A stretch of 64,000 nt of DNA, from the NCBI GenBank assembly GCA_902787715.1, contig CADAHQ010000001.1:124001-188000 (forward strand). Direction: 5' to 3'. The translations under genes and the position numbers were made by a program. The notes below the pieces were generated by a model that was given only the letters and a program-made list of their open reading frames with translations, searched no databases and was not told where the DNA came from. Below, one piece after another: positions 38,829-46,614 of this stretch (position 1 is the first letter of the stretch; every line of letters starts with the position of its first letter). Source of the DNA: an uncultured Lachnospiraceae bacterium (GTDB lineage: Bacteria > Bacillota > Clostridia > Lachnospirales > Lachnospiraceae).

Positions 38829-39266
38829 ATGAAGAAAAAGAAGAAAAATACGAATTCGGTCATCACGTCGCTGGTCATCGGGGCGTCGACATCGCTCACC
38901 CGTTTGATCATCGACGCCGTGTTCTATCTGATGGCCGCGTATTTTCTGGTTCGTGTCAGTCTGTATGCCAAGGATTTCTGTTACCAACTATTCGGCAACG
39001 TAACCGTTTCGGATTACGAGCACCGGGAGGAGAAGGAAATCTACATCGAGGCGGGTGATTCCACCCGTGACATCGCCAAGCGACTCGAGAGAGAGGGCCT
39101 GATTGTCAACGAACTGTCCTTCTATGTGAAGGTTAAAATCAACAAATACAACATCATTCCGGGGACGTACAAACTGAATACCAGTATGAATTACAACGAG
39201 ATACTGGACGTCATATCCGTCTCAACGGAGAAGTTCGACGACGAGGAGGAGTTGGACGATGAGTGA
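38829..39266 (+). CDS. MltG-like protein lacking the catalytic domain
   Basis: 145 residues: a Lys-rich start, a membrane segment (about 20-48), and an external domain (about 72-130) matching the LysM-like N-terminal subdomain of endolytic transglycosylase MltG (IAKRLEREGLI, IPGTYKLN, YNEILDVIS). The 200-plus-residue YceG catalytic domain is missing and there is an acidic tail ending EELDDE. Position between the DUF1292/rnj region and trmR is exactly that of mltG (yrrL) in Bacillus, so this is a reduced mltG. It overlaps trmR by 8 bases. Confidence 0.82.
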   Translation: MKKKKKNTNSVITSLVIGASTSLTRLIIDAVFYLMAAYFLVRVSLYAKDFCYQLFGNVTVSDYEHREEKEIYIEAGDSTRDIAKRLEREGLIVNELSFYVKVKINKYNIIPGTYKLNTSMNYNEILDVISVSTEKFDDEEELDDE

Positions 39267-39930
39267 TTCTCTGCTGGTTTCGCCGCGAATTGCTGAATAT
39301 GTGAGCTCACTCGTGCCGGATTTGCCGGATCGATTGTCGAAAATGGAAAGCAGAGCAAAGCAAGAGGAAGTTCCTATCATTCGCAAAGAAGCACAGGGAC
39401 TTCTTCGCTTTTTGTTGCAGGCGAATCGTCCTAAAGCTATCCTTGAGATCGGCGCTGCCGTGGGTTTTTCCGCGTCCTTCATGGCCTATTGCACGGACTA
39501 CCGCGTGCCGATTTTGACCATTGAAAAGGTGCCTGCAAGAATCGAAGCCGTTAAGAAGCTTCTTTCGGAGGAAGCCGACCTTGCGGCCTGCATCACCTTA
39601 GCGGAAGGGGATGCAGCAGAGATTTTGGCGCGGCTTGCGGGAGAGGGACGGAAGTTTGATTTTATCTTCCTTGACGCCGCGAAGGCGCAGTATCCCGCAT
39701 ATCTTCCGGATATTTTAACCATGCTTTCGGAAGGCGGCATGCTTGTCACCGACAATATTCTGCAGGACGGAACCCTCTCGGGATCCAAATTCACGGTGCA
39801 AAGACGCGACCGCACGATTCATCTGCGGATGCGGGAATATGTGGAAGAATTGTTCCATAAGGAGTCACTCACGAGCGTTCTTCTGCCGGTGGGCGACGGA
39901 ATGACCGTAAGTCTGCGAACGAAAGCTTAG
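39259..39930 (+). CDS. trmR: tRNA 5-hydroxyuridine methyltransferase (TrmR-like O-methyltransferase)
   Basis: 223-residue class I methyltransferase of the O-methyltransferase 3 family with motif I LEIGAAVGFSASFMAY, EGDAAEIL and FIFLDAAKAQY, then VTDNIL. In B. subtilis TrmR (YrrM) methylates 5-hydroxyuridine at tRNA position 34. The next gene is a U32-family protein of the type that makes that hydroxyuridine, which supports the assignment. It could otherwise be a catechol-type O-methyltransferase. Confidence 0.85.
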   Translation: MSDSLLVSPRIAEYVSSLVPDLPDRLSKMESRAKQEEVPIIRKEAQGLLRFLLQANRPKAILEIGAAVGFSASFMAYCTDYRVPILTIEKVPARIEAVKKLLSEEADLAACITLAEGDAAEILARLAGEGRKFDFIFLDAAKAQYPAYLPDILTMLSEGGMLVTDNILQDGTLSGSKFTVQRRDRTIHLRMREYVEELFHKESLTSVLLPVGDGMTVSLRTKA

Positions 39931-39975
39931 GGCGTAACAAGCAGAAGAATCTTCGTTTCAAAGCGGAGGAACACT

Positions 39976-41196
39976 ATGACCGAACTCTTGATTCCGGCAG
40001 GATCGCTGCCGCTTTTGAAAACCGCAATCCGCTACGGTGCCGACGCTGTGTATATCGGCGGGGAAATGTACGGGCTTCGCGCGAAGGCGAAGAATTTTAC
40101 CCTTGCCGATATGGCGGAGGGCGTTGCTTATTGCAAAAACGCCGGAAAGAAGCTCTATGTGACCGCGAACATCACCGCGCACAACCGCGATTTGGAGGGC
40201 GTGCGGAAATACTTCACCGAGCTCAATGAAATCGGGCCGGACGCCGTAATTATCTCGGACCCGGGTGTATTTTCCATCGCAAAAGAGACCTTAAGGCCGG
40301 AGATTGCGATTCACATCAGCACCCAGGCAAACAACGTGAATGCGGAGACCTTCCGCTTCTGGTACAACCTCGGCGCCTCCCGGGTGGTCTGCGGAAGAGA
40401 ATTGTCCCTTAGGGAAATCACGGAGATTCGTAAGTGCTTGCCGGAAGGAGCGGAAATTGAAGCGTTTGTCCACGGTGCCATGTGCATCTCGTATTCCGGG
40501 CGCTGCCTTCTTTCCAACTACCTGACCGGACGCGACGCAAATTTAGGCGCCTGCACCCATCCCTGCCGCTGGCGCTATGCGCTTGTGGAGGAGACGCGGC
40601 CCGGCGAATACCTTCCTATCGAGGAAAATGAGCGCGGCACATACATCATGAACTCCAAAGACCTCTGCATGATTTCCCATGTTCCGGAACTGATTGCCGC
40701 AGGGATTGACAGCTTCAAGGTGGAAGGTCGGATGAAGCATGCATTGTATGTCGCAACGGTGACAAGAGCCTATCGGAGGGCCATCGACGCCGTCTCCGAA
40801 AGCCTTGATAAATATCTGCAAATTCTTCCTTCTCTGGAGGAGGAAATCCGCGCATGCGAGGGAAGAGAGCTTACCACCGGCTTTTACTTCGACCATCCCG
40901 GTGCGGACTCCATGTCCTACGACGGCGGCGACGTTCCCGAGTCCTCGATTTATCTCGGCACAATCGAACGCATCGGGGATGACGGCTATGCCGAATTTAC
41001 ACAGAAAAACAAATTCCTTGTGGGTGACGCGATTACGATAATGAAGCCAAACGGAGACAATATCCGCGCCGAAGTTACCGCAATGCAGGATGAGGCCGGA
41101 GTTTCCATCGAATCCTGTCCGCATCCGAGCCGTACCGTACGGATTCTGTTAAGCGTACGTCCGGAGACCGGAGATGTCATGCGCATGGATTTCTAA
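39976..41196 (+). CDS. trhP: U32-family protein TrhP-like (tRNA hydroxylation)
   Basis: 406 residues of the U32 peptidase family, with the N-terminal AGSLPLLKTAIRYGADAVYIGG and the cysteine-rich core FVHGAMCISYSGRCLLSNY followed by GACTHPCRWRY, which holds the iron-sulfur ligands. TrhP uses prephenate-derived chemistry to hydroxylate U34 of tRNA. B. subtilis has two such genes (yrrN, yrrO) after trmR; here there is one. Older annotations call this a collagenase-like protease. Confidence 0.88.
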   Translation: MTELLIPAGSLPLLKTAIRYGADAVYIGGEMYGLRAKAKNFTLADMAEGVAYCKNAGKKLYVTANITAHNRDLEGVRKYFTELNEIGPDAVIISDPGVFSIAKETLRPEIAIHISTQANNVNAETFRFWYNLGASRVVCGRELSLREITEIRKCLPEGAEIEAFVHGAMCISYSGRCLLSNYLTGRDANLGACTHPCRWRYALVEETRPGEYLPIEENERGTYIMNSKDLCMISHVPELIAAGIDSFKVEGRMKHALYVATVTRAYRRAIDAVSESLDKYLQILPSLEEEIRACEGRELTTGFYFDHPGADSMSYDGGDVPESSIYLGTIERIGDDGYAEFTQKNKFLVGDAITIMKPNGDNIRAEVTAMQDEAGVSIESCPHPSRTVRILLSVRPETGDVMRMDF

Positions 41197-41211
41197 GCAA
41201 AGAGGAGCACA

Positions 41212-41946
41212 ATGAGCAAACAAAAGGCAATCCGAATGATGGTTTTCCTCTGCGTCGTCGTTTTCGCGGCGATCGCCTTGTTTGCATGCTCTCCGGCGGA
41301 CGACAACCAGACCCAGGTGACGCCGACCCCGACGATTTCGCCGACACCGACACCCTTGTTCCGGGATCCCGTGATTAGCGATCCCGAGGCAAAGGCCGAA
41401 CCGTTGCTTCCCACCTTTTTGGGAATCCGCGAGAAGGTTTGGGATCTGGCAAGAGAGATTCCCATTGAGCAAGCCCGGACCAGCGAAGGAAAGACAACCG
41501 GGTGGTTCCGATTTCTGTGGCAGGAGGACGCGATATACGTTCTCGTTCACGTCTCGGATGATACGCCGGATACTTCCGCAGAGGATGTCCACGCGAAGGA
41601 TGCCGTTTTCGTGTATATTAACGAGGACGGACGAAAGAATCTGCGCTATACCGTGGGGGATGCATTTTACGCGGTGGACCGGGACGGCGTAGGGTATCTG
41701 GGACGCGGCGGCACGGAGGAAGGCTATTATGCCATCACATTTCCCGACGAGACCGGCGAGGGATATTATGCAGAGTTCCGAATTCCGCTTTTGTCCATTA
41801 CGGGACGGTATGACCGGGAAATCGGTTTCGATGTGTGTATCACCAACGCCCTGGATGGGGAACTCATCCACGCAATCCAGTGGGCGGATGTAAGCGGCTA
41901 CACGGAAAATACCATGACCGGCGTCGGAACAGTCCGGTTTGATTAA
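41212..41946 (+). CDS. Secreted lipoprotein with a CBM9-like domain
   Basis: 244 residues: lipoprotein signal with lipobox LFAC (Cys26), a Thr/Pro-rich linker of PTPTISPTPTP type, and a carbohydrate-binding family 9-like beta-sandwich (about 65-244). The core pattern AIYVLVHVSDDTPD..DAVFVYINEDGRKN, then YYAEFRIPLL and IGFDVCITNA, matches CBM9/DOMON-like modules. No catalytic domain is attached. The next gene encodes a second protein with the same domain. Ligand unknown; surface sugar or metal-cofactor binding is inferred. Confidence 0.78.
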   Translation: MSKQKAIRMMVFLCVVVFAAIALFACSPADDNQTQVTPTPTISPTPTPLFRDPVISDPEAKAEPLLPTFLGIREKVWDLAREIPIEQARTSEGKTTGWFRFLWQEDAIYVLVHVSDDTPDTSAEDVHAKDAVFVYINEDGRKNLRYTVGDAFYAVDRDGVGYLGRGGTEEGYYAITFPDETGEGYYAEFRIPLLSITGRYDREIGFDVCITNALDGELIHAIQWADVSGYTENTMTGVGTVRFD

Positions 41947-41978
41947 AGGTTTTGATTCTCGGAAAGGAGGGCAGTCTT

Positions 41979-42833
41979 GTGAGAACACGGCACAACAATC
42001 GCATCGCAGGCAGTATTCTCATGACACTGCTTTTGCTTATAACCCTTGCCGCTTCCGCATACCGGTTCGCGGATGTTGCAGCAGCGAAGCCTACGGCCCG
42101 CATTCAGAACGTATATGACGACGGGAAGGATGTTCCGAAGAAGGACAACAAAAATAACGGCAAAAACGGAAACGGGAAAAAGCCCGACGATACCGAGGAG
42201 CCGGCGCCGAAATACGAGCGTATCCGTGTGGACGACTCGGAGAGTGCGGTGTTTTCCTTTAAATCCGACAAAGTCGCAGGTTCCGCGAGATTGATGGAGC
42301 TGCGAATCGACGGCAAGCAGGACCGGTTCTGGGACATTTGCAAAGAATATAAACTGCGGAATTATGTCTACGGCGACGAGACCGAATCCGCCACGTTCCG
42401 CGCCTGCTGCGACAGCGAAAAGCTGTATCTGTTCATTCAGGTTTCGGACGCCACGCCGTACACTGAGAGCGATGTGCCCACGCGCAAGGACGGCGTGGAG
42501 ATTTTCTTAAACGAGGACGGCAAGAGAAACAAAGTATATGAGGACGGGGACAGTCACTTCTTCCTGCTGCGGGACGGTTCCTGCGTGTGTGGACACGGCG
42601 CCGACGGAGACCGGGTTGAATATGCAATCCGGGAGACCGAGGAAGGTTACACCATTGAGGTCGCCATATCCTGGAGCCTTGCGGCAAACCGCCGAAGCAA
42701 CGACATCGGCTTTGACATCCACATCAACGACTCCCGGGCGGTGGAATCCCGGGACGGAATTCTCGCCTGGAGCGACACGACATTGATGACACATGAAGAT
42801 TTATCCCGCGTCGGCATTTTATCGCTTCGATAA
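41979..42833 (+). CDS. Membrane-anchored protein with a CBM9-like domain
   Basis: 284 residues: an N-terminal signal or anchor (about 10-30), a Lys/Asn/Gly-rich linker (about 50-68), and a CBM9-like domain (about 100-284) with EKLYLFIQVSDATPY, GVEIFLNEDGKRN, YTIEVAISW and IGFDIHINDS. It is a diverged tandem copy of the preceding gene's domain. Start is GTG 41979, preceded by AAAGGAGGG at good spacing. No lipobox Cys is seen. Confidence 0.75.
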   Translation: MRTRHNNRIAGSILMTLLLLITLAASAYRFADVAAAKPTARIQNVYDDGKDVPKKDNKNNGKNGNGKKPDDTEEPAPKYERIRVDDSESAVFSFKSDKVAGSARLMELRIDGKQDRFWDICKEYKLRNYVYGDETESATFRACCDSEKLYLFIQVSDATPYTESDVPTRKDGVEIFLNEDGKRNKVYEDGDSHFFLLRDGSCVCGHGADGDRVEYAIRETEEGYTIEVAISWSLAANRRSNDIGFDIHINDSRAVESRDGILAWSDTTLMTHEDLSRVGILSLR

Positions 42834-42869
42834 GCGGCTTTTGTTTTACATCAGTTGAGGGAGGAAGGT

Positions 42870-44405
42870 ATGATCAGTCTGTTTTTGCCGGAGGAGACGC
42901 TTTCGTACGAAGAAGTACGAGCACTTCCCGAACCGGCATATTTTCGCGATTTGAATCTGGATCAATATATCGCAGCATGGGCGGAAGAGTACGACAACAA
43001 GGAATTGATTCCGTATTTCTACGTGGAGTCCGATAGCTTTGAAGTCGCACGGTACCGCCAGGAGATTGTGGGGGATCTGGGGAATCCCGAGCTGGCGGAG
43101 GCGGTCTCTGCGTTCATCACGGGCGTCGGTTCCGCGGTAAATTGCCGCAAATGCTCCGAAACTGTCATTTCCAAGATGCAGAAAGCCAAGTGGAATACCG
43201 ACTGTATCCTTCTTTACTACCAGGCCATGGAAGATTTGTGCGTGGCCTTTAACCGCATCGGTCCGAAGTCCCGTGCATTTTACGGGCTTCATCAGGATCT
43301 GTTCCGGTTGTTGAACACGTCGGCTGTGCGCAGACTGCGGGCGGCTGCCAAGACCATCAGCGATGAATTTGCCAAATTATCCTTCCATCTGGTAATCAAC
43401 AAGGAAAAAGCCACCTTTGACCTTGCCTACGACCCGATGGACTACTGCATGCCCATTCGGGAAGCGTTGGCCAATACGCTCGAGAACACGTCCTATCTGC
43501 CCTTTAAGGATTCGCCGTTTCCTGCCATCGACCTTTCGCCTCTCGAGACCTTTATCTTAAAGCAGCTTGAAAAGGAGAACCGCCAGTTGTTCCTGCAGCT
43601 GGAATCCTTCGGCGAGCGTCTGGGAAGCATTCTTTCCCAGGATATTCTCGACCTGATTCGGGAGCTGAAATTTTATATCGACAACCTGCGCTTCTTAAAC
43701 AAATTCAAAGAAGATGGCTTCCCGATTGTCATGCCGTTGCTTGTGAAGGATAAGGAGCTTTATATGGACGACTGCTATGACATCGTCCTTGCGCTTCGCA
43801 ATTCCAAAGCCGGGAAGGAAGTCGTTTTAAACGACATTATGAAGGCGAATTTTGAGAAGGCAATCATTGTCACCGGCCCGAACCAGGGCGGTAAAACGAC
43901 CCTTGCGAGAGCCTTCGGACAATGCTTTTACTTCGGCATGATGGGCTTCCCCGTACCTGCCGGCGTGTGCAAGCTGCCGTATATCTCGAATATTTACACG
44001 CATTTTGCGAATGAAGAGGGCTCCGACGGTGTGGACGGCCGTCTTGTGAACGAATTGTCCCGTCTTCGGGAAATGCTGGATGTGGTAGACCACCGGAGTA
44101 TCGTCATCCTAAACGAGCTCTTTACGTCGGCGCCCACAATCGATGCGCTCACCATGAGCCGCGATTTGTTAAAGCGCCTGCTTTCCTGCAACGCCATAGT
44201 TTTCTACGTGACGCACACCTACGAAATCGCGCTGGACTCCGAGGATTACGTAAGCCTCGTGGCCACGGTTGTGGAGGACGGCAGCTGCCGCAGAACCTAC
44301 AGAATCATCCGTAAGACCGCCGACGGCGTTGCCTATGCAAACTCCATCGTCGACAAATACAAACTGGACTACAGCCACATCAACTACCGGCTGAACCGCA
44401 AATAA
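42870..44405 (+). CDS. Divergent MutS-family ATPase A
   Basis: 511 residues. A helical region (about 100-310) resembles the MutS core/lever domain; the C-terminal ATPase has the MutS-type Walker A TGPNQGGKTT (residues 335-344). Walker B reads VILNELFTSAPTIDA, with Asn415 where MutS has Asp, and the glutamate (416) kept. The mismatch-binding domain I with the Phe-x-Glu motif is absent, and no Smr nuclease domain is attached. It does not belong to MutS1 or MutS2. A paralogue starts 12 bases later. Substrate unknown; a nucleic-acid clamp role is inferred. Confidence 0.82.
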   Translation: MISLFLPEETLSYEEVRALPEPAYFRDLNLDQYIAAWAEEYDNKELIPYFYVESDSFEVARYRQEIVGDLGNPELAEAVSAFITGVGSAVNCRKCSETVISKMQKAKWNTDCILLYYQAMEDLCVAFNRIGPKSRAFYGLHQDLFRLLNTSAVRRLRAAAKTISDEFAKLSFHLVINKEKATFDLAYDPMDYCMPIREALANTLENTSYLPFKDSPFPAIDLSPLETFILKQLEKENRQLFLQLESFGERLGSILSQDILDLIRELKFYIDNLRFLNKFKEDGFPIVMPLLVKDKELYMDDCYDIVLALRNSKAGKEVVLNDIMKANFEKAIIVTGPNQGGKTTLARAFGQCFYFGMMGFPVPAGVCKLPYISNIYTHFANEEGSDGVDGRLVNELSRLREMLDVVDHRSIVILNELFTSAPTIDALTMSRDLLKRLLSCNAIVFYVTHTYEIALDSEDYVSLVATVVEDGSCRRTYRIIRKTADGVAYANSIVDKYKLDYSHINYRLNRK

Positions 44406-44417
44406 GGGGAGGGACAC

Positions 44418-45941
44418 ATGAAAGTAAATTTGTTAAACCGCCCCGGATATACGGAGGCGCCGGACATTGCACCGTTTAAAAACGACCTGGTTCAGGATCT
44501 TGTGCTCGACCCGATTCTCGAGATAATGGGAAAGGGCGACAGCTATGTGCAGCAGCAGTGTCGTACGGCATTGTTGACGCCCCTTACGGACCGTGCAAAC
44601 CTTCTGCACCGCCAGAGTGCGCTGCGGGATGCCATCCGCAACTCGAAGACGGTTTTGCAGCTCTATGCGACGGTAGCTGAGGTCGTCACTGATATCAGCA
44701 ATTACAAGACAAGCCACAGAAACGGCAATCCGCTGCCGGCTGTCAGGGTGTTAAACGCCGTAGAGCAACTTGATTTGCTGGCTCACGGCCTGGAGCGGCT
44801 CAAGGACGTTATCGTGGCCACGTACGGGCATTTTACGGGGGTGATCTTCCGTGACTTTTATGATGCCTTCTTAAAGGAATTCAACGCCGATTTCGTGCGT
44901 CTTGTGCATGAGAAGGCAGCCCTTCTTCGAAAGAGCGGAGATGACGACGGCGAGATTCAGATCAGCGGCCGCATCGGCACCGGCTTAAAATCCGAGGGCT
45001 TCATCGTCAATATGCTCTCGGAATACCAGAGCAAGCGGAAGCATGATATTATCGACTCGCTGTTCTCCACGAAGATTCGCAAGAACGAGATCCGAATCTC
45101 GTACGATGATTTGGATTTAAACCGCGATTGCCGCGACCTGGAGTCCGCCGGATTGTTGCATGTCGCATCCACCTTCGACGGCTTTTCCGTCGAGCTTATG
45201 CGCATGTTCAACTCCCTGCGGCAGCAACTTGCATTTTACCACGGTTGCTGCAACCTCTACAACCAGATGAAGAACCTTTGCTTCCCGGTTTGCTTCCCGG
45301 AGCTGGGGATGACCGGAAGCCATGCGATTACCGGGGAGGCATTTTACGATCTGGGCGTTGCCCTTCGGGAGAAGCGCCTTCCCGCCACCAACGACCTGAC
45401 CGGAGAGGATACCATCGCTTATCTGATTACCGGAACAAACCACGGCGGCAAGACCACGTTCATCCGCAGTATCGGTGCATCCCAGTTGATGGCCCAGTGC
45501 GGCATGTTCGTGCCTGCGAAATCCATGATTACCCAGATTTTCACGGGAATTTATACGCATTTTGTGCGGAACGAGGATGTGACCATGACCTCCGGTAAGC
45601 TGGAGGAAGAGCTGCGACGTCTTTCCAAGATTGTGGACTGCATGTCGTCGGGGTCGCTTATCTTACTGAACGAGTCCTTTGCCACCACATCGGAGCGTGA
45701 CGGTGCGGCTATCGCGGAGGATATTATCCGTGCATTTTACGACAATGAGATTACATGTTTCTTTGTAACGCACATCTATGCCTATGCAAAGAAAGCTTAC
45801 GATGCCGGAATTCCGCGGATGCAGTTTCTGCAGGCGGAGAGAACCGAAGAGGGAGAGCGGACATACCGCATGAAGCAGGGCGAGCCCGGTGCCACGGGAT
45901 ACGGTATGGAGCTCTATGACGAGATTATCGGTTGCCGGTAA
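44418..45941 (+). CDS. Divergent MutS-family ATPase B
   Basis: 507 residues, paralogous to the gene just upstream but strongly diverged. Walker A is TGTNHGGKTT (residues 338-347) and Walker B LILLNESFATTSERDG, again with Asn (418) for Asp before Glu419. The lever-like helical part (about 90-310) is present, the mismatch domain and Smr domain are not. The tandem, closely spaced pair suggests a heterodimer. It ends just before a tRNA gene read in the other direction. Confidence 0.82.
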   Translation: MKVNLLNRPGYTEAPDIAPFKNDLVQDLVLDPILEIMGKGDSYVQQQCRTALLTPLTDRANLLHRQSALRDAIRNSKTVLQLYATVAEVVTDISNYKTSHRNGNPLPAVRVLNAVEQLDLLAHGLERLKDVIVATYGHFTGVIFRDFYDAFLKEFNADFVRLVHEKAALLRKSGDDDGEIQISGRIGTGLKSEGFIVNMLSEYQSKRKHDIIDSLFSTKIRKNEIRISYDDLDLNRDCRDLESAGLLHVASTFDGFSVELMRMFNSLRQQLAFYHGCCNLYNQMKNLCFPVCFPELGMTGSHAITGEAFYDLGVALREKRLPATNDLTGEDTIAYLITGTNHGGKTTFIRSIGASQLMAQCGMFVPAKSMITQIFTGIYTHFVRNEDVTMTSGKLEEELRRLSKIVDCMSSGSLILLNESFATTSERDGAAIAEDIIRAFYDNEITCFFVTHIYAYAKKAYDAGIPRMQFLQAERTEEGERTYRMKQGEPGATGYGMELYDEIIGCR

Positions 45942-45950
45942 AAAGGCAAC

Positions 45951-45978
45951 AAAAAAACCGGGGCAAAAAACCCCGGTT
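45951..45978 (-). terminator. Terminator of the tRNA-Leu gene
   Basis: On the - strand an 8-bp perfect stem AACCGGGG / CCCCGGTT (45956-45963 with 45971-45978), seven-base loop, then a run of T (complement of 45951-45957). Confidence 0.92.
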
Positions 45979-45980
45979 CC

Positions 45981-46063
45981 TGCGGATGGCGGGACTTGAA
46001 CCCGCACGAGTGTAAGCCCGTCAGATTTTGAGTCTGATGCGTCTGCCATTCCGCCACATCCGC
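45981..46063 (-). tRNA. tRNA-Leu, anticodon CAA
   Basis: An 83-base class II tRNA on the - strand: acceptor stem GCGGATG/CATCCGC, discriminator A, anticodon stem TCAGA/TCTGA with loop CTCAAAA giving anticodon CAA (codon UUG), a moderately long variable arm, and T arm GCGGG-TTCAAGT-CCCGC. The 3' CCA is not encoded. Confidence 0.95.
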
Positions 46064-46073
46064 GAACGACGCT

Positions 46074-46102
46074 ATTCTAACACGGCAACGCGGAAAATGC
46101 AA
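46074..46102 (-). promoter_or_regulatory. Promoter of the tRNA-Leu gene
   Basis: On the - strand TTGCAT (46097-46102), 17-base spacer, TAGAAT (46074-46079), about ten bases before the tRNA 5' end. Confidence 0.7.
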
Positions 46103-46125
46103 GACATTTTTCGAAAGGAGCAGCC

Positions 46126-46614
46126 ATGGATTGCAGAAGTGCTCAAAAACTGAGTGACCAATACCTTGCGGGGACACTTCCGACGGATCTTCTGCCGGAA
46201 TATCTGCGCCATATCCGTTCCTGCCCGGACTGTCTTGACAGCCTTCGAACGGACTATTCCATCACCAAAGCCATCGACCAGATTAATCACGATCAGGACT
46301 TTTCCACAGACTACAACCGGGATCTGATGCAGATGTTAGAGCGCTCCCGCGTATCCATTCTGCGACGCATCCGAATCATGATTCTAAAGCGGGCCGTGGT
46401 CATTGCGGTGCTTGTGGCAATCGCGGTGTTTTTGGCGACACGGACGCCGGAGAAGATGAAATATTATCTGCCGGCCGGCGGTACGGAGTCGGTGCGGCTT
46501 TACTACTACGGGATTGAAGACCGGTACGACCCGGTGAATTGCACGATACGAGAGAGAAACAACGAAGTACTTGATATTTTGAGAGAAGAGAAACGAAACG
46601 AGGATGTCAAATGA
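46126..46614 (+). CDS. Orphan zinc-finger (ZAS-type) anti-sigma-like membrane protein
   Basis: 162 residues: an N-terminal zinc anti-sigma motif, His29-x3-Cys33-x2-Cys36 (HIRSCPDC), with an extra Cys3 that could complete the site; a basic stretch; one membrane segment (about 89-106); and a short external domain. This is the layout of zinc anti-sigma factors, but no sigma gene adjoins it. Its end overlaps the polA start (ATGA), so the two are translated together. A good ribosome-binding site (AAAGGAG) precedes the ATG. Confidence 0.75.
   Translation: MDCRSAQKLSDQYLAGTLPTDLLPEYLRHIRSCPDCLDSLRTDYSITKAIDQINHDQDFSTDYNRDLMQMLERSRVSILRRIRIMILKRAVVIAVLVAIAVFLATRTPEKMKYYLPAGGTESVRLYYYGIEDRYDPVNCTIRERNNEVLDILREEKRNEDVK

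Noticed and set aside
38829..39266. Frameshifted full-length mltG
   Set aside because: No YceG catalytic motif appears in any frame before or within the next gene, whose start overlaps this one, so the short form is not a simple frameshift.
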